A stretch of 64,000 bases of DNA from Gammaproteobacteria bacterium (GCA_016182845.1 JACPFT010000005.1:1-64000); one strand, 5' to 3'. Shown: positions 26,008-37,162, counted from the first letter of the stretch. The notes: a model not told the origin generated them from the sequence alone. Numbers and translations are program-made.

Positions 26008-29000
26008 ATGTTCCTCTCGGAATTCAGTATCAAGCGTCCCGTGGTGACGGTCGTCGTTACCCTGGCGCTCATGCTCTTCGGCTATTTCGCCTTGACCAAG
26101 CTCAAGACCAATATGTATCCGGACGTGCAGCCGCCCGTCATGATCATGGTCTTGCCCTATCCGGGAGCCTCGCCCGAGACAGTGGAGCGCGAGGTGATCA
26201 ACCGCGTCGAGGATTCCATGTCCTCGATCTCCGGCATCCGCGATATCCGATCCTATGCCCGCGATAGCCAAGGCACCATCGTCGTCTTCTTCGAGTTCGA
26301 CAAGAATCTCATCGAAGCGGCCCAGGAACTGCGCGACTCGGTTGCGACCGTGCGCGACAAGCTGCCGACCGAGATGAAGGAGCCGTATATCCAGCGGGCG
26401 GATCCCAACTCCGAGCCGGTCATCACCATCGCCCTGTCCTCCAACACCCAGACGCCCATGGTTCTATCCCGTTTCGCCGACCAGGTTCTGGCCCGCGAAC
26501 TGCGTTCGGTGCCCGGCGTGGCCCTGGTGGAAATCAATGGTGAGCTGGAACGCGAGATGACCGTGTTCCTGCACGGCGATAAGCTGCGCGAGGTCAATCT
26601 GTCCGTGACCGAGGTCCTGAGCGCTTTGCGCGCCCAGAACCTGGCCGCGCCGGTCGGCCGCGTCGAGTCCGGCATGAACGAGCAGAGTATCCGTTTGCTG
26701 GGTCGGCTGAAGGACGCCCGCGAGTTCGAGAGCCTAGTCGTGAAGCAGCGCGGCGACGCCGTCGTGCGTCTGGGTCAGGTCGCTACCGTGGTGGACGGCG
26801 CGGCCGAGCGGCGCAGCCTGTCCCTGTTCGACGGCAAGCCATCGGTCGGCATCGACGTGATCAAGGCCCGCGAGGCGTCGACCATTTCGGTGACCGATGA
26901 GCTCAAGGCCAAGCTCGAGGAGCTGAAATCGCGTCTGCCCGAGGACAGTGAGCTCACCATCGTCATGGATCAGGGCGAGGGGGTGGCCTCGTCCATGCGC
27001 AACGTGACCGAAGCCCTGGGACTCGGCGCTCTCCTGACCATCGTCGTCGTCTTCGTATTCCTGAACTCCTGGCGCTCGACCCTCATCACCTCCCTGGCCC
27101 TGCCTACCTCGGTCCTGGCTTCTTTCATCGCCGTGTGGGCCTGCGGCTTCACCCTGAACTTCATGTCCCTGCTGGGGCTTAGCCTGGCCATCGGCGTGCT
27201 CATCGATGACGCGATCGTGGTCCGCGAGAACATTGTGCGCCACATGGAGATGGGCAAGGACAACATGACGGCTGCCCGCGAGGGCACCCAGGAGATCGGC
27301 CTCGCGGTCATCGCCACCACTATGTCCATCGTCGCCGTGTTCATCCCCATCGCCTTCCTGGATGGCATGCCCGGCCAGTGGTTCAAGCCCTTCGGCCTGA
27401 CCGTGGCCTGCTCGGTCCTGGTCTCCCTGTTCATCTCCTTCACCATCGATCCCATGCTGTCGGCCTACTGGACCGATCCTGACCACGACAAGCATGCCAA
27501 GCGCCGAGGCCTGGGCCGGCTGTTCCAGCGCTTCAACCTCTGGTTCGATGCCCAGGCCGAGCGCTACTCCAAGCTCATCGCCTGGGCGCTGCACCACCGC
27601 ATCGCCATGTGGTTCCTGGCCTTCGGTTCCTTCTTTGGCGCCATTGCCCTCATCGCCGTCCAGGCGGTGGGCTCGGGTTTCATGCCGGAAACCGACGACG
27701 GAGGCATCATGGTCAGCCTGACCGCGCCTTCCGGCTCGAGCATCGAGTACACCAAGCTCAAGGCCGAGCAGGCGGCCGAGTTCGCCCGCAAGATCCCCGA
27801 GGTTGAGTACACCCAGACCACGGTCGGTGTCTCGGGTAATGTGACCAAGGCACGCGTCTACGTGGACTTGACCAAGCAGGCGGTACGTCATCGTTCCGCC
27901 AAGGAAATCGCGGCCGAGCTGCGCGGCGAAATCACGCGTCTCATCGGCGCCGAGTACACCGTGTCCGACAACCTGAACGGCGGCGACGGCGGCAAGCCCC
28001 TCAACATCCAGTTCCGCGGGCCGGACAGCCGTAAGCTAACCGAACTGGTCTCGGCTTACCTGCAGAAGCTGAAGCAGGTTCCCGGCGCCGTGGACGTGAC
28101 CCTCTCGACCCAGGCTCCCAAGCCGGAGCTGCAGGTCCAGCTGGATCGCAGCCTGGCATCCTCTCTCGGCATCTCCATGAATGACGCGGCACAGGCCCTG
28201 CGCGTAGCCTTCGCCGGCGTCGAACTGGGTGACTGGATCGACCCGACCGGCGAGACGCGCAACGTGTTCGTGCGCATCGACCCGAAAGAGCGCATGAGCG
28301 TGCAGGATCTGGAACGTCTGCCCCTGCTGCCGGCCGCCGGCGATCGCATGATTCCGCTGGAGCAGGTCGCGAAAGTGACCCTCGGCCGCAGCCCGTCCAC
28401 CATCGAACACCTGGATCGGGAGAACATGATCGCGGTCACGGCGAACGTGGACGGCCGCAGTTTCGGCGAAGTCTTCGGCGACGCCATGAATTTGGCCAAG
28501 GAAATGGACTTCCCGGCCGGCTACGATCTCGTGGTCGGCGGTGAGGGTCGCGACCAGCAGGAGGTGTTCGGCGAGATCTTCGGCTCCCTAGGCCTCGCGG
28601 TCGTGCTCATGTACCTCATCCTCGTCGTCCAGTTCCACAGCTTCTTGGCCCCGGTTGCCATCATGCTGTCCCTGCCGTTGTCCCTGATCGGCGTGGTCCT
28701 TGCCCTGATGATGACGGGCGCGACCCTGAACCTGATGAGCCTGATCGGTGTGGTGATGCTGATGGGCATCGTGGCCAAGAACGCCATCCTGCTCATCGAT
28801 TTCGCCCGCAAGAAGGAGCTGGAGGGGATCGAGCGCGATTCGGCACTGATCCTGGCCGGCAAGGAACGCTTGCGCCCTATCCTGATGACCACCTTCGCCC
28901 TGGTGGCGGGCATGCTGCCCATTGCCATCGGTCTCGGCGAAGGCTCGGACTTCTACCGACCTCTGGGTATCGCGGTCATCGGCGGCACCATCACCTCGAC

Positions 29001-29124
29001 CGTGCTGACCCTGCTGGTGGTGCCGACCTTCTATGACAGCTTCGAGACCCGCAAGGATCGCGTTCTGGCCTGGTTCCGCAGCCGTAGCCACAAGGAGCAG
29101 TTGGATACGTTGAAGGCGACGTAG
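26008..29124 (+). CDS. RND-family efflux permease (HAE1 type)
   Basis: 1038 residues. The opening FLSEFSIKRPVVTVVVTLAL is typical, twelve membrane helices are expected, and two large periplasmic loops follow helices 1 and 7. Helix 4 carries the proton-relay pair in LSLAIGVLIDDAIVVRENI. The YPGASPETVEREV and GATLNLMSLIGVVMLMGIV segments are family signatures. This class exports drugs and other amphiphiles using the proton gradient. It is co-transcribed with the adaptor, and a strong terminator follows. Substrates cannot be inferred. Confidence 0.95.
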   Translation: MFLSEFSIKRPVVTVVVTLALMLFGYFALTKLKTNMYPDVQPPVMIMVLPYPGASPETVEREVINRVEDSMSSISGIRDIRSYARDSQGTIVVFFEFDKNLIEAAQELRDSVATVRDKLPTEMKEPYIQRADPNSEPVITIALSSNTQTPMVLSRFADQVLARELRSVPGVALVEINGELEREMTVFLHGDKLREVNLSVTEVLSALRAQNLAAPVGRVESGMNEQSIRLLGRLKDAREFESLVVKQRGDAVVRLGQVATVVDGAAERRSLSLFDGKPSVGIDVIKAREASTISVTDELKAKLEELKSRLPEDSELTIVMDQGEGVASSMRNVTEALGLGALLTIVVVFVFLNSWRSTLITSLALPTSVLASFIAVWACGFTLNFMSLLGLSLAIGVLIDDAIVVRENIVRHMEMGKDNMTAAREGTQEIGLAVIATTMSIVAVFIPIAFLDGMPGQWFKPFGLTVACSVLVSLFISFTIDPMLSAYWTDPDHDKHAKRRGLGRLFQRFNLWFDAQAERYSKLIAWALHHRIAMWFLAFGSFFGAIALIAVQAVGSGFMPETDDGGIMVSLTAPSGSSIEYTKLKAEQAAEFARKIPEVEYTQTTVGVSGNVTKARVYVDLTKQAVRHRSAKEIAAELRGEITRLIGAEYTVSDNLNGGDGGKPLNIQFRGPDSRKLTELVSAYLQKLKQVPGAVDVTLSTQAPKPELQVQLDRSLASSLGISMNDAAQALRVAFAGVELGDWIDPTGETRNVFVRIDPKERMSVQDLERLPLLPAAGDRMIPLEQVAKVTLGRSPSTIEHLDRENMIAVTANVDGRSFGEVFGDAMNLAKEMDFPAGYDLVVGGEGRDQQEVFGEIFGSLGLAVVLMYLILVVQFHSFLAPVAIMLSLPLSLIGVVLALMMTGATLNLMSLIGVVMLMGIVAKNAILLIDFARKKELEGIERDSALILAGKERLRPILMTTFALVAGMLPIAIGLGEGSDFYRPLGIAVIGGTITSTVLTLLVVPTFYDSFETRKDRVLAWFRSRSHKEQLDTLKAT

Positions 29125-29151
29125 CGACATACTTGGCATAAATCGATGCCG

Positions 29152-29184
29152 CAAACGCCCGGTTCTTCCGGGCGTTTGTTTTTT
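29152..29184 (+). terminator. terminator of the RND operon
   Basis: CAAACGCCCGG and CCGGGCGTTTG pair around TTCTT and are followed by six T. Confidence 0.9.
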
Positions 29185-29272
29185 GCGGAAATCCCCGTCT
29201 GGTCAGGCTTGTGGGGCGCTTATAGCGCCGCTATTCTCGGACGCTTTCGCCGTTGAAAAGACAGAGAAAACC

Positions 29273-30769
29273 ATGGCTAACAACACGCCCATGCTGATCA
29301 CCTTCAGCATCTACATCCTGGCCATGATCGGCATAGGTTTCGCTGCTTATCGCTATACCAAGAATTTGTCGGATTACATCCTGGGCGGCCGCTCCCTGGG
29401 CAGCTTCGTCACCGCACTGTCGGCCGGCGCCTCGGACATGAGCGGCTGGCTGCTGATGGGCCTGCCCGGCGCCCTGTTCGCGGCGGGCGTGTCCGAGGGC
29501 TGGATCGGCATCGGCCTGGTTCTCGGCGCCTACGGCAACTGGCGCTTGGTGGCCGGACGCTTGCGCGTCTACACCGAGCGCAGCGGTAATGCCCTGACCC
29601 TGCCAGATTATTTCTCCAACCGTTTCGAGGACAGGAGCAAGCTCCTGCGCGTGTTCTCGGCCCTGGTGATCCTGGTGTTCTTCGCCATCTACTCGGCCTC
29701 GGGCATCGTCGCCGGCGCGCGCTTGTTCGAGAATTTGTTCGGCATCAGCTACGAGACGGCCCTGTTCGCCGGCGCAGCCGCCACCATCCTTTACACCTTG
29801 ATCGGTGGCTTCCTGGCCGTGTCCTGGACCGATACGGTGCAGGCCAGCCTGATGATCCTGGCCCTGCTCATCGCGCCGGTCGTGGTCATCGTCGGCAGCG
29901 GTGGCTTCAGCGAGAGCATGGCCCAGATCCAGGCGGCGAACCCCAGCTACCTGGACCCCTTCCAGGGCAGCGGCTCCTCCTGGATCGGCATCGTCTCGCT
30001 CATGGCCTGGGGCCTGGGCTATTTCGGTCAGCCCCATATCGTTTGCCGCTTCATGGCCGCCGAATCGGCGGCGGCGATCCCCAAGGCCCGCCGCATTGGC
30101 ATGATCTGGATGTGCCTCTGCCTGTTCGGCGCCATGGCCGTGGGCTTTTTCGGCATCGCCTATTTCGCCGGCCATCCGGACCAGGCGGCCCTGGTCAAGG
30201 AAAACCCGGAACGCGTGTTCATCGTCCTGGCCCAGCTGCTGTTCAACCCCTGGCTGGCCGGCATCCTGCTTTCCGCCATTCTCGCCGCCGTGATGAGCAC
30301 CCTGTCTTGCCAGCTTCTGGTCTGTTCCAGCGCCCTGACCGAGGACTTCTACAAGGCCTTCCTGCGCAAGCAGGCCTCCCAAAAGGAACTGGTCTGGGTC
30401 GGCCGCGCCACCGTGCTCCTGGTGGCGCTTATCGCCATCGCCCTGGCATCCGATCCGAGTAACCGCGTCCTGGGCTTGGTCAGCTATGCCTGGGCCGGCT
30501 TCGGTTCCGCCTTCGGCCCGGTCCTGGTCCTGTCCCTGTACTGGAAGGGCATGACCCGCAACGGCGCCCTGGCCGGCATGATCGCCGGCGCCGTCACCGT
30601 GATCCTGTGGAAGGAGTTCGTCGGTTCGGCGCTCTACGAGATGGTGCCGGGCGTCATCGCCGGCACCCTGGCCGTGGTCCTGGGCAGCAAGCTGGGCGCC
30701 GCGCCCTCCCAGGCCATGAAGGACGTGCACGGCCGCGTGGAGGCGGAGATGCTGGAGCACGGGGTCTGA
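29273..30769 (+). CDS. putP: sodium/proline symporter (SSS family)
   Basis: 498 residues and about 13 membrane helices. YILGGRSLGSFVTALSAGASDMSGWLLMGLPG is the characteristic helix 1-2 region of PutP, with the Ser and Asp residues of the sodium site, and LPDYFSNRF follows. It imports proline with sodium. I use the ATG at 29273, since the frame upstream is not conserved. It is a single gene between the RND terminator and repeats; no putA is in the window. Confidence 0.9.
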   Translation: MANNTPMLITFSIYILAMIGIGFAAYRYTKNLSDYILGGRSLGSFVTALSAGASDMSGWLLMGLPGALFAAGVSEGWIGIGLVLGAYGNWRLVAGRLRVYTERSGNALTLPDYFSNRFEDRSKLLRVFSALVILVFFAIYSASGIVAGARLFENLFGISYETALFAGAAATILYTLIGGFLAVSWTDTVQASLMILALLIAPVVVIVGSGGFSESMAQIQAANPSYLDPFQGSGSSWIGIVSLMAWGLGYFGQPHIVCRFMAAESAAAIPKARRIGMIWMCLCLFGAMAVGFFGIAYFAGHPDQAALVKENPERVFIVLAQLLFNPWLAGILLSAILAAVMSTLSCQLLVCSSALTEDFYKAFLRKQASQKELVWVGRATVLLVALIAIALASDPSNRVLGLVSYAWAGFGSAFGPVLVLSLYWKGMTRNGALAGMIAGAVTVILWKEFVGSALYEMVPGVIAGTLAVVLGSKLGAAPSQAMKDVHGRVEAEMLEHGV

Positions 30770-30776
30770 TAGGTCC

Positions 30777-30853
30777 AGGTCCGGCTGAAGCCGGACCTAC
30801 GGTATGGCCTTGTTGTCGCGATCAGGTCGCCGTAGGTCCCGCTTCAGCGGGAC
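30777..30853. repeat. two hairpins, GTAGGTCC family
   Basis: AGGTCCGGCT/AGCCGGACCT at 30777-30798 and GTCCCGC/GCGGGAC at 30836-30853 form two adjacent stem-loops after putP. They may also act in 3'-end stability of putP mRNA. Confidence 0.75.
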
Positions 30854-30950
30854 ATCGAATGCAAAGATTCCATAGTCAAGCCGCGTCGCGGCGCGTATAA
30901 TCCGGCGCTCAATTTTTGGACATTCGTTCAATTTTTAACCGGAGTCGAAC

Positions 30951-31382
30951 ATGGCCCTCGAACGCACTTTCTCCATCGTCAAGCCCGATGCCGTCGCCAA
31001 GAACGTGATCGGTGAAATCTACGCCCGCTTCGAGCGCGCCGGTCTCAAGATCGTCGCCGCCAAGATGCTGCACCTGTCCCGCGAACAGGCCGAAGGCTTC
31101 TACGCCGAGCACAAGGAGCGCGGTTTCTTCGGCGCCCTGGTCGACTTCATGACCTCCGGCCCGGTGATGGTCCAGGTCCTGGAAGGCGAAGACGCCGTGC
31201 GCAAGAACCGTGAAATCATGGGCGCCACCAACCCGGCCCAGGCCCTGGCCGGCACCCTCCGTCACGACTATGCCGCCTCCATCGACGAGAACGCCGTGCA
31301 CGGTTCCGACGCCGTGACCTCCGCCGAGCGCGAAATCGCCTACTTCTTCAAGCACGAAGAGCTCTGCGCCCGCACCCGCTGA
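30951..31382 (+). CDS. ndk: nucleoside diphosphate kinase
   Basis: 143 residues. [15 protein letters not shown] opens the protein, and the phospho-accepting His117 sits in NAVHGSD. The enzyme balances NTP pools by transferring phosphate from ATP to other NDPs. The gene begins the classical ndk-rlmN-pilW-rodZ-ispG-hisS order, although a 276-base gap with its own promoter-like site separates it from rlmN. Confidence 0.98.
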   Translation: MALERTFSIVKPDAVAKNVIGEIYARFERAGLKIVAAKMLHLSREQAEGFYAEHKERGFFGALVDFMTSGPVMVQVLEGEDAVRKNREIMGATNPAQALAGTLRHDYAASIDENAVHGSDAVTSAEREIAYFFKHEELCARTR

Positions 31383-31577
31383 AACGGCGCCAGAGGGCCT
31401 GATCGGGCGTTGCCGGGCCGGCTCGGTGCTCACTGACCTCATGGTCAGCTCCGCGCCTCGCCAACCCGGCGCCTTCGTTCAGGTTCCTCGGGCTTGTTTC
31501 AGTACGGTGGCTCATGGATGAGAAAGCGCCGGCCTCGTGCCGGCGTTGTCACATATGAAAAACGTGATGAACTGACC

Positions 31578-31605
31578 TCGACATTCGCGGTCAGAAGCGT
31601 ATTAT
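31578..31605 (+). promoter_or_regulatory. candidate promoter of rlmN
   Basis: TCGACA (31578-31583) and TATTAT (31600-31605) are 16 bases apart, 53 bases before the rlmN ATG. Confidence 0.45.
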
Positions 31606-31658
31606 CCCTCCAGCATAAGCCTTTGGCTGTGCTCGAAAATCCTGTAGCAAGGTACAAA

Positions 31659-32795
31659 ATGACCGATACCGCACCGGCGCAGACCGCCGCCGTCCAGACC
31701 AAGACCAATCTGCTTAATTTCGACCGGCTCGGGATGGAGGACTATTTCCGTTCCATCGGCGAGAAGCCGTTCCGCGCCAGCCAGGTGCTCAAGTGGATCC
31801 ACCAGCACGGTGTCGACGATTTCGATGCCATGAGTAACCTGTCCAAGGACCTGCGCGCCAAGCTCAAGGACGTCGCCGAAGTCCGTGCGCCGGAAGTCCT
31901 GTTCGAGCAGATGTCCGATGACGGCACCATCAAGTTCGCCCTGCGCCTGGAAAGCGGCCAGGCCATCGAGACGGTCTATATCCCGGAAGCCAATCGCTCG
32001 ACCCTGTGCGTGTCCTCGCAGATCGGCTGCGTCGTCGACTGTTCGTTCTGCTCGACGGCCCAACAGGGCTTCAACCGCAATTTGACGACGGCGGAGATCA
32101 TCGGCCAGGTCTGGCGCGTGGCCAAGCACCTGGGCACCATAGGCCAGACCGGCGAACGCCCCCTGTCCAACGTGGTGATGATGGGCATGGGCGAGCCGCT
32201 CCTGAACATCGACAACGTCGTGCCGGCCATGAGCGTCATGCTCGACGATTTCGCCTATGGCCTGTCCAAGCGCCGCGTGACCTTGAGCACCTCGGGCATC
32301 ATCCCCGGCCTCGACGAGCTGGCCGGGCGCATCGACGTGGCCTTGGCCCTGTCCCTGCACGCGCCCAACGACGAGCTGCGCAACCAGCTGGTGCCGGTCA
32401 ACCGCAAGTACCCGATCACCGAACTGCTGGCCGCCTGCCGCCGCTATATCGCCAACACCAATGCCACCAACCGGGTGACGGTCGAATACGTCATGCTCGA
32501 TGGGGTCAATGACAGCGATGTCCATGCCCGGGAATTGGCCAAGGTCTTGCGCGAGCTGCCCTGCAAGATTAACTTGATTCCCTTTAACCCGTTCCCGCAG
32601 ACGCGTTTTGCCTGTTCCAGCGAGGAGCGGATCGACCGTTTCGGTCAGATCCTGATGCAGGCCGGTTACACCGTGATCACGCGCAAGACCCGCGGCGAGG
32701 ATATCGATGCGGCCTGCGGCCAGCTGGCAGGCAAGGTGCTCGACAAGACCCGCCGGGCCCAGCGCAAGGTGATCCCGATCCTGCCGGTGGCATAA
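31659..32795 (+). CDS. rlmN: dual-specificity rRNA/tRNA methyltransferase RlmN
   Basis: 378 residues. The radical-SAM cluster motif is CVVDCSFC, and the C-terminal DIDAACGQL carries the methyl-cysteine residue used in catalysis. [16 protein letters not shown] and GMGEPLLN are family segments. RlmN methylates C2 of A2503 in 23S rRNA and A37 of some tRNAs. I use the ATG at 31659 because homology begins there. It is followed by the pilotin gene, 36 bases on. Confidence 0.96.
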   Translation: MTDTAPAQTAAVQTKTNLLNFDRLGMEDYFRSIGEKPFRASQVLKWIHQHGVDDFDAMSNLSKDLRAKLKDVAEVRAPEVLFEQMSDDGTIKFALRLESGQAIETVYIPEANRSTLCVSSQIGCVVDCSFCSTAQQGFNRNLTTAEIIGQVWRVAKHLGTIGQTGERPLSNVVMMGMGEPLLNIDNVVPAMSVMLDDFAYGLSKRRVTLSTSGIIPGLDELAGRIDVALALSLHAPNDELRNQLVPVNRKYPITELLAACRRYIANTNATNRVTVEYVMLDGVNDSDVHARELAKVLRELPCKINLIPFNPFPQTRFACSSEERIDRFGQILMQAGYTVITRKTRGEDIDAACGQLAGKVLDKTRRAQRKVIPILPVA

Positions 32796-32831
32796 TCGCC
32801 TACTAGAATGAGAAAGAGAGAGGTCCAGCGC

Positions 32832-33668
32832 ATGCGCAAGCAGTTATGGTTGAGCCTGGCATTGATTCTGGCGGGTTGCGCCACGGAGCGCGTCGAGGTC
32901 AGCGGACCGCGCGCTCAGCGGGACAGCGACAGCGCCAGCGAGGAGCAGGAGCGGTATTCTCCCGACGTGCGCAAGGCCCCCGAGCCGAATTGGGAGCAGG
33001 CGGCCAAGGATCGCCTGAACCTGGGCCTGCAATACCTGGACAAGGGCCAGATCGCCCGCGCCAAGCGCAACCTGGACCTCGCCATCAAGTACAAGCCGGA
33101 TCTGCCGGAAGTCCAGTACGGCATGGGCTATTACTACCAGCGCGTCAAGGAGACCAATCTGGCCGAGCAGTATTTCCGCAAGGCCATCAGCGTCGCGCCC
33201 AAGAATGCCAACGCCCACAACATCTACGGGGCCTTCCTCTGCGAGCAGGAACGCTATGAGGATGCCGAGGATCATTTCCAGGATGCCATGGCGGCGCGGG
33301 ACTACGACCAGCAGACGCTGACCCTGGAGAATGCCGGAATCTGCGCCCTGAAAGCCGGCGAAGCCGCCAAGGCCGAGGCGCATTTCCTGCGCGCCTTGAG
33401 CTACAACCCGGGCCAGGGCCGTCCCCTGCTGGAACTGGGCAATCTGGAGTTGGAGCGCGGGCAGGTTCTCAAGGCTCAGGATTATTTGAAACGCTATCTG
33501 GCCGACAACCGCCACACGCCGCGCTCGCTCTGGCTGGGCATACGCGTGGCGCGCCAGACCGGCGATAATAATGCCTACGCCAGCTATGCCCTGTTGCTCA
33601 CTCAGCAGTATGGACAGTCGGAAGAGGCTCAGTTGTTCCAGCAGGCACGCAGCACATGGCAGAAGTAA
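32832..33668 (+). CDS. pilW: type IV pilus biogenesis lipoprotein PilW/PilF
   Basis: 278 residues. The lipobox LILAGC (around residue 15) indicates an outer-membrane lipoprotein, and about six TPR repeats follow (for example LNLGLQYLDKGQIARAKRN and NAHNIYGAFLCEQERYEDAE). This is the pilotin that helps the PilQ secretin assemble. I use the ATG at 32832, just before the signal peptide; an ATG at 32808 in the same frame is possible. The stop overlaps rodZ by 13 bases. Confidence 0.9.
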   Translation: MRKQLWLSLALILAGCATERVEVSGPRAQRDSDSASEEQERYSPDVRKAPEPNWEQAAKDRLNLGLQYLDKGQIARAKRNLDLAIKYKPDLPEVQYGMGYYYQRVKETNLAEQYFRKAISVAPKNANAHNIYGAFLCEQERYEDAEDHFQDAMAARDYDQQTLTLENAGICALKAGEAAKAEAHFLRALSYNPGQGRPLLELGNLELERGQVLKAQDYLKRYLADNRHTPRSLWLGIRVARQTGDNNAYASYALLLTQQYGQSEEAQLFQQARSTWQK

Positions 33669-34594
33669 GCGAAAATCGGCGCGGGCCGGGCGCGCGCCTC
33701 AAGGCGGCGCGCGAGGAAAAGGCTTGGTCCAAGGCCGAGACGGCGACGCGCCTGCACCTGTCGGTGAGCGTCCTGGACGAGCTGGAGGGCGATATGCTGC
33801 GCGCCAGCGTGGAGCTGCCCTTCATGCGCGGCTATCTGCGCAATTACGCGAAGCTATTGGGCATGCCCGGTGACGAGCTGGTCAAGAGCTTCGACGCCCA
33901 GCATCGCGGCCGCGGCGAGGAACAGCGGGTCAAGCCCATCGTCAAGCACAAGCACGAACCCCTGGACGCCAGCAGCCCCCTGGGCTATGTGGTGGGCCTG
34001 GGCCTGCTGGTGGTGGTGGGCGGCGCCTATTTCTGGCTGAACAAGACCGTGGCGCCGGAAACCGTGGCGCCGGCTCCCGAACTGATCGCCACGGATGCGG
34101 ACACCGAGCCGGCGGGCGTAGCCATGCCGGAGACCATGCCCGGCGAGCCGGTACAGGACGGCGCGGCTCGGTCCGAGCCCCAGGACGCCAGTCTGCCGGT
34201 CGCGGCGGCGCAAGCGTCTGCTGGCGAACCGGCAACGGCCGAGGTCAAGCCGGCCGCCCTGCCGCAGCCGGTTCCGACTCAGACTGTCTCGGACGTCGCG
34301 GCTGCGCCGCCCGAGCGCAAGGACCCGAAGCCCCTTGCCGCCGCGGGCAGCGTGCCCCTGGTCATGAGCTTCACCGGCGATTGCTGGATCAAGATCGAGG
34401 ACGCCAATGGCACGGTGCTGTCCCGTGGCTTGAAGCGCGCCGGCCATGCCGTGAACCTCGCCGGGCCACCGCCCTTCAAGCTGATCCTGGGCAATCCCGG
34501 CGCCGTGTCCATGACCTTCAAGGGCGAGGCGGTGGATCTCTCCCAATACCCGGCCAACCAGGTCGCCAAGCTTCAGTTGGGGGCCAATGGCTGA
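33656..34594 (+). CDS. rodZ: RodZ-like cytoskeleton/helix-turn-helix membrane protein
   Basis: 312 residues. An N-terminal helix-turn-helix ([22 protein letters not shown], about 14-35), a basic juxtamembrane region, one membrane helix (about 105-123), a long Pro/Ala-rich linker and a C-terminal DUF4115 beta domain ([15 protein letters not shown]) are seen in order. RodZ anchors MreB and helps define cell shape. It overlaps pilW at its start, and its 3' end lies 31 bases before ispG. Confidence 0.93.
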   Translation: MAEVSENRRGPGARLKAAREEKAWSKAETATRLHLSVSVLDELEGDMLRASVELPFMRGYLRNYAKLLGMPGDELVKSFDAQHRGRGEEQRVKPIVKHKHEPLDASSPLGYVVGLGLLVVVGGAYFWLNKTVAPETVAPAPELIATDADTEPAGVAMPETMPGEPVQDGAARSEPQDASLPVAAAQASAGEPATAEVKPAALPQPVPTQTVSDVAAAPPERKDPKPLAAAGSVPLVMSFTGDCWIKIEDANGTVLSRGLKRAGHAVNLAGPPPFKLILGNPGAVSMTFKGEAVDLSQYPANQVAKLQLGANG

Positions 34595-34625
34595 AGGCCT
34601 GGCCCCAGCCCCAGAGCGGTACATC

Positions 34626-35747
34626 ATGCACAACGAATCCCCCATCATCCGGCGCAACTCCCGGCAGATCATGGTCGGCAAGGTGGCCATCGGCGGCGAT
34701 GCCCCGATCTCCGTCCAGACCATGACCAACACCCCGACCACCGACGTCGAGGCCACGGTGGCCCAGATCCGGCGCTGCGAGGCTGCCGGCGTCGATATCG
34801 TGCGCGTGTCCGTGCCCACCATGGATGCCGCCGAGGCCTTCCGCGAGATCAAGCGCCAGGTGAGCGTACCCCTGGTGGCCGACATCCATTTCGATTACCG
34901 CATCGCCCTGAAGGTCGCCGAATACGGCGTCGACTGCCTGCGCATCAACCCGGGCAATATCGGCGCCCTAGAGCGCATCAAGGCGGTGGTGGACTGCGCC
35001 CGCGACCGCAACATCCCCATACGCATCGGCGTCAATGCCGGCTCCCTGGAAAAGGATCTTCAGGAAAAATACGGCGAGCCCACCCCGGAAGCCCTGGTGG
35101 AGTCGGCCCTGCGCCATATCGACTATTTCGACAAGTTCGACTTCCAGGACTTCAAGGTCTCGGTCAAGGCCTCGAACGTGCTCATGGCCGTGGGCGCCTA
35201 CCGGCTTCTGGCCCAGCGCATCGAGCAGCCCCTGCACTTGGGCGTCACCGAGGCCGGCACCTTCCGCTCCGGCACGGTCAAGTCCTCGGTGGCCTTGGGC
35301 ATGCTCCTGGCCGAAGGCATAGGCGACACCTTGCGCATCTCCCTCTCGGCGCCGCCGGAGGAAGAGGTCAAGGTGGGCTGGGACATCCTGAAGTCCTTAG
35401 GGCTGCGCAATCGCGGCATCAACCTGATCTCCTGCCCGTCTTGCTCTCGGCAGATGTTCGACGTCATCAAGACTGTCAACGAGCTGGAAGGGCGCCTGGA
35501 GGACATCACCACCCCCCTGGACGTCTCGGTGATCGGCTGCGTGGTCAACGGACCCGGCGAGGCCACCATGACCCAGGTGGGCCTGACCGGCGGCCATCTG
35601 AAGAGCCTGATCTACATGGGCGGCCAGAAGAGCCACAAGGTAGCCAACGAGGGCATCGTCGATGAGCTGGAGAAGCTGATCCGCGCTCAAGTCGCCGAGA
35701 AACAACAGCTCGACGAGAAGCAGCTCACCGAGGAGCAGGCCAAGTAG
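34626..35747 (+). CDS. ispG: 4-hydroxy-3-methylbut-2-enyl-diphosphate synthase
   Basis: 373 residues. The N-terminal TIM barrel ([20 protein letters not shown], then [11 protein letters not shown]) and the C-terminal 4Fe-4S ligands (SCPSCSRQ, then GCVVNGPGE) match IspG. It converts MEcPP to HMBPP in the methylerythritol pathway, which supplies polyprenyl lipids. I prefer the ATG at 34626, since homology starts with [11 protein letters not shown]. An upstream ATG at 34587 overlapping the end of rodZ is possible. Confidence 0.96.
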   Translation: MHNESPIIRRNSRQIMVGKVAIGGDAPISVQTMTNTPTTDVEATVAQIRRCEAAGVDIVRVSVPTMDAAEAFREIKRQVSVPLVADIHFDYRIALKVAEYGVDCLRINPGNIGALERIKAVVDCARDRNIPIRIGVNAGSLEKDLQEKYGEPTPEALVESALRHIDYFDKFDFQDFKVSVKASNVLMAVGAYRLLAQRIEQPLHLGVTEAGTFRSGTVKSSVALGMLLAEGIGDTLRISLSAPPEEEVKVGWDILKSLGLRNRGINLISCPSCSRQMFDVIKTVNELEGRLEDITTPLDVSVIGCVVNGPGEATMTQVGLTGGHLKSLIYMGGQKSHKVANEGIVDELEKLIRAQVAEKQQLDEKQLTEEQAK

Positions 35748-35779
35748 AGCGGAAGCAGGCCTATGGCAAGGGCTTGTGC

Positions 35780-35808
35780 TTACCAAGACGGCACTAAGCC
35801 CCTATAAT
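35780..35808 (+). promoter_or_regulatory. candidate promoter of hisS
   Basis: TTACCA (35780-35785) and TATAAT (35803-35808) are 17 bases apart, 41 bases before the hisS start. Confidence 0.6.
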
Positions 35809-35849
35809 GCCCCGTTTGCATTTCCCACGGACTCAAAGGATCCCCGCTC

Positions 35850-37127
35850 GTGAGCACCTCCATCCAGGCCATTCGCGGCATGAATGACCTGCTGCCCAGT
35901 CAGTCGCCCCTGTGGCACTACCTCGAAGAGCGTTTCGCGCGCATCGTCGCCGCCTATGGCTATAGCGAGATCCGCACGCCGGTCCTGGAAGAGACGCGGC
36001 TGTTCAAGCGCGCGGTGGGCGAGGTGACCGATATCGTCGAGAAGGAGATGTATACCTTCGACGATCGCAATGGCGAGTCCCTGACCCTGCGTCCGGAGCT
36101 GACCGCCGGCACGGTGCGCGCCGGCATCGAGCATGGCCTGCTCTACAACCAGACCCAGAAGCTCTGGTATTTCGGCCAGGCCTTCCGCTACGAGCGCCCC
36201 CAGAAGGGCCGCTACCGCCAGTTCCACCAGTTCGGCGTCGAGGTCTTCGGCTACGACGGTCCGGACATCGAGGCCGAGATCCTGCTCATGGTCTGGCGCC
36301 TCTGGAAGGAGCTGGGCATCGCTGATCGGATCCGCCTGGAGATCAATTCCATAGGCTCCAACGCCGCGCGCGCCGTCTACCGCGAGCTCTTGGTGGCCTA
36401 TTTCAGTCAGTTCCCGGAGCAGCTGGACGAGGATTCCAAGCGCCGGCTGCATGCCAATCCACTGCGCATCCTGGACTCCAAGAACCCGGAGATGCAGGCT
36501 CTGATCGAGGGGGCACCCAAGCTCATCGACCACCTGGACGAGGAGTCGCGGGTCCATTTCGAGGCCCTGAAGGCACATCTGCGCGCCGCTGGCCTGGACT
36601 TCGTGGTCAACCCGCGCCTGGTGCGCGGCCTGGACTACTACAACCGTACGGTCTTCGAGTGGACCACCGAGGCTCTGGGCGCCCAAGGCACGGTCTGTGC
36701 CGGCGGCCGTTACGACGGCCTGGTGGAGCAGCTGGGCGGCAAGCCCACGCCGGGTGTCGGTTTCGGCATGGGCGCCGAGCGCGTCGTGGCCTTGCTGGAA
36801 CAAATTGATCTGAGTGGGAAACTGCCGGGCGGCGCCGATGTCTATGTGGTCGCCGCCGGCGAGCGCGCCGAAGGCCATGCCCTGGTCCTGGCCGAGTCCT
36901 TGCGCGACGCCCTGCCGGCGCTGCGCCTGCTGAGCAATCTGGGTGGCGGTAATTTCAAGAAGCAGATGAAGCGTGCCGACGCTAGCGGCGCGCGCCTGGC
37001 CCTGGTGCTGGGTGAGGACGAACTGGCCACCGGCCGGATCGCCATCAAGTTCCTGCGCGAGGAGCGTGCCCAGGAGACCGTCGCCCTGACGGAGCTTTCG
37101 GTCCGGCTTCGCGAGCTATTGGTCTGA
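35850..37127 (+). CDS. hisS: histidyl-tRNA synthetase
   Basis: 425 residues, GTG start. Motif 1 region ([19 protein letters not shown]), motif 2 ([24 protein letters not shown]), the histidine loops ([15 protein letters not shown] and AGGRYDGL) and motif 3 ([15 protein letters not shown]) are all present. The C-terminal anticodon-binding domain follows. Its own promoter-like site precedes it, and the YfgM-like gene follows 35 bases after the stop. Confidence 0.98.
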   Translation: MSTSIQAIRGMNDLLPSQSPLWHYLEERFARIVAAYGYSEIRTPVLEETRLFKRAVGEVTDIVEKEMYTFDDRNGESLTLRPELTAGTVRAGIEHGLLYNQTQKLWYFGQAFRYERPQKGRYRQFHQFGVEVFGYDGPDIEAEILLMVWRLWKELGIADRIRLEINSIGSNAARAVYRELLVAYFSQFPEQLDEDSKRRLHANPLRILDSKNPEMQALIEGAPKLIDHLDEESRVHFEALKAHLRAAGLDFVVNPRLVRGLDYYNRTVFEWTTEALGAQGTVCAGGRYDGLVEQLGGKPTPGVGFGMGAERVVALLEQIDLSGKLPGGADVYVVAAGERAEGHALVLAESLRDALPALRLLSNLGGGNFKKQMKRADASGARLALVLGEDELATGRIAIKFLREERAQETVALTELSVRLRELLV

Positions 37128-37162
37128 TTTAGAACAAACATAAGATTTTCAAGGAGTTGGGT

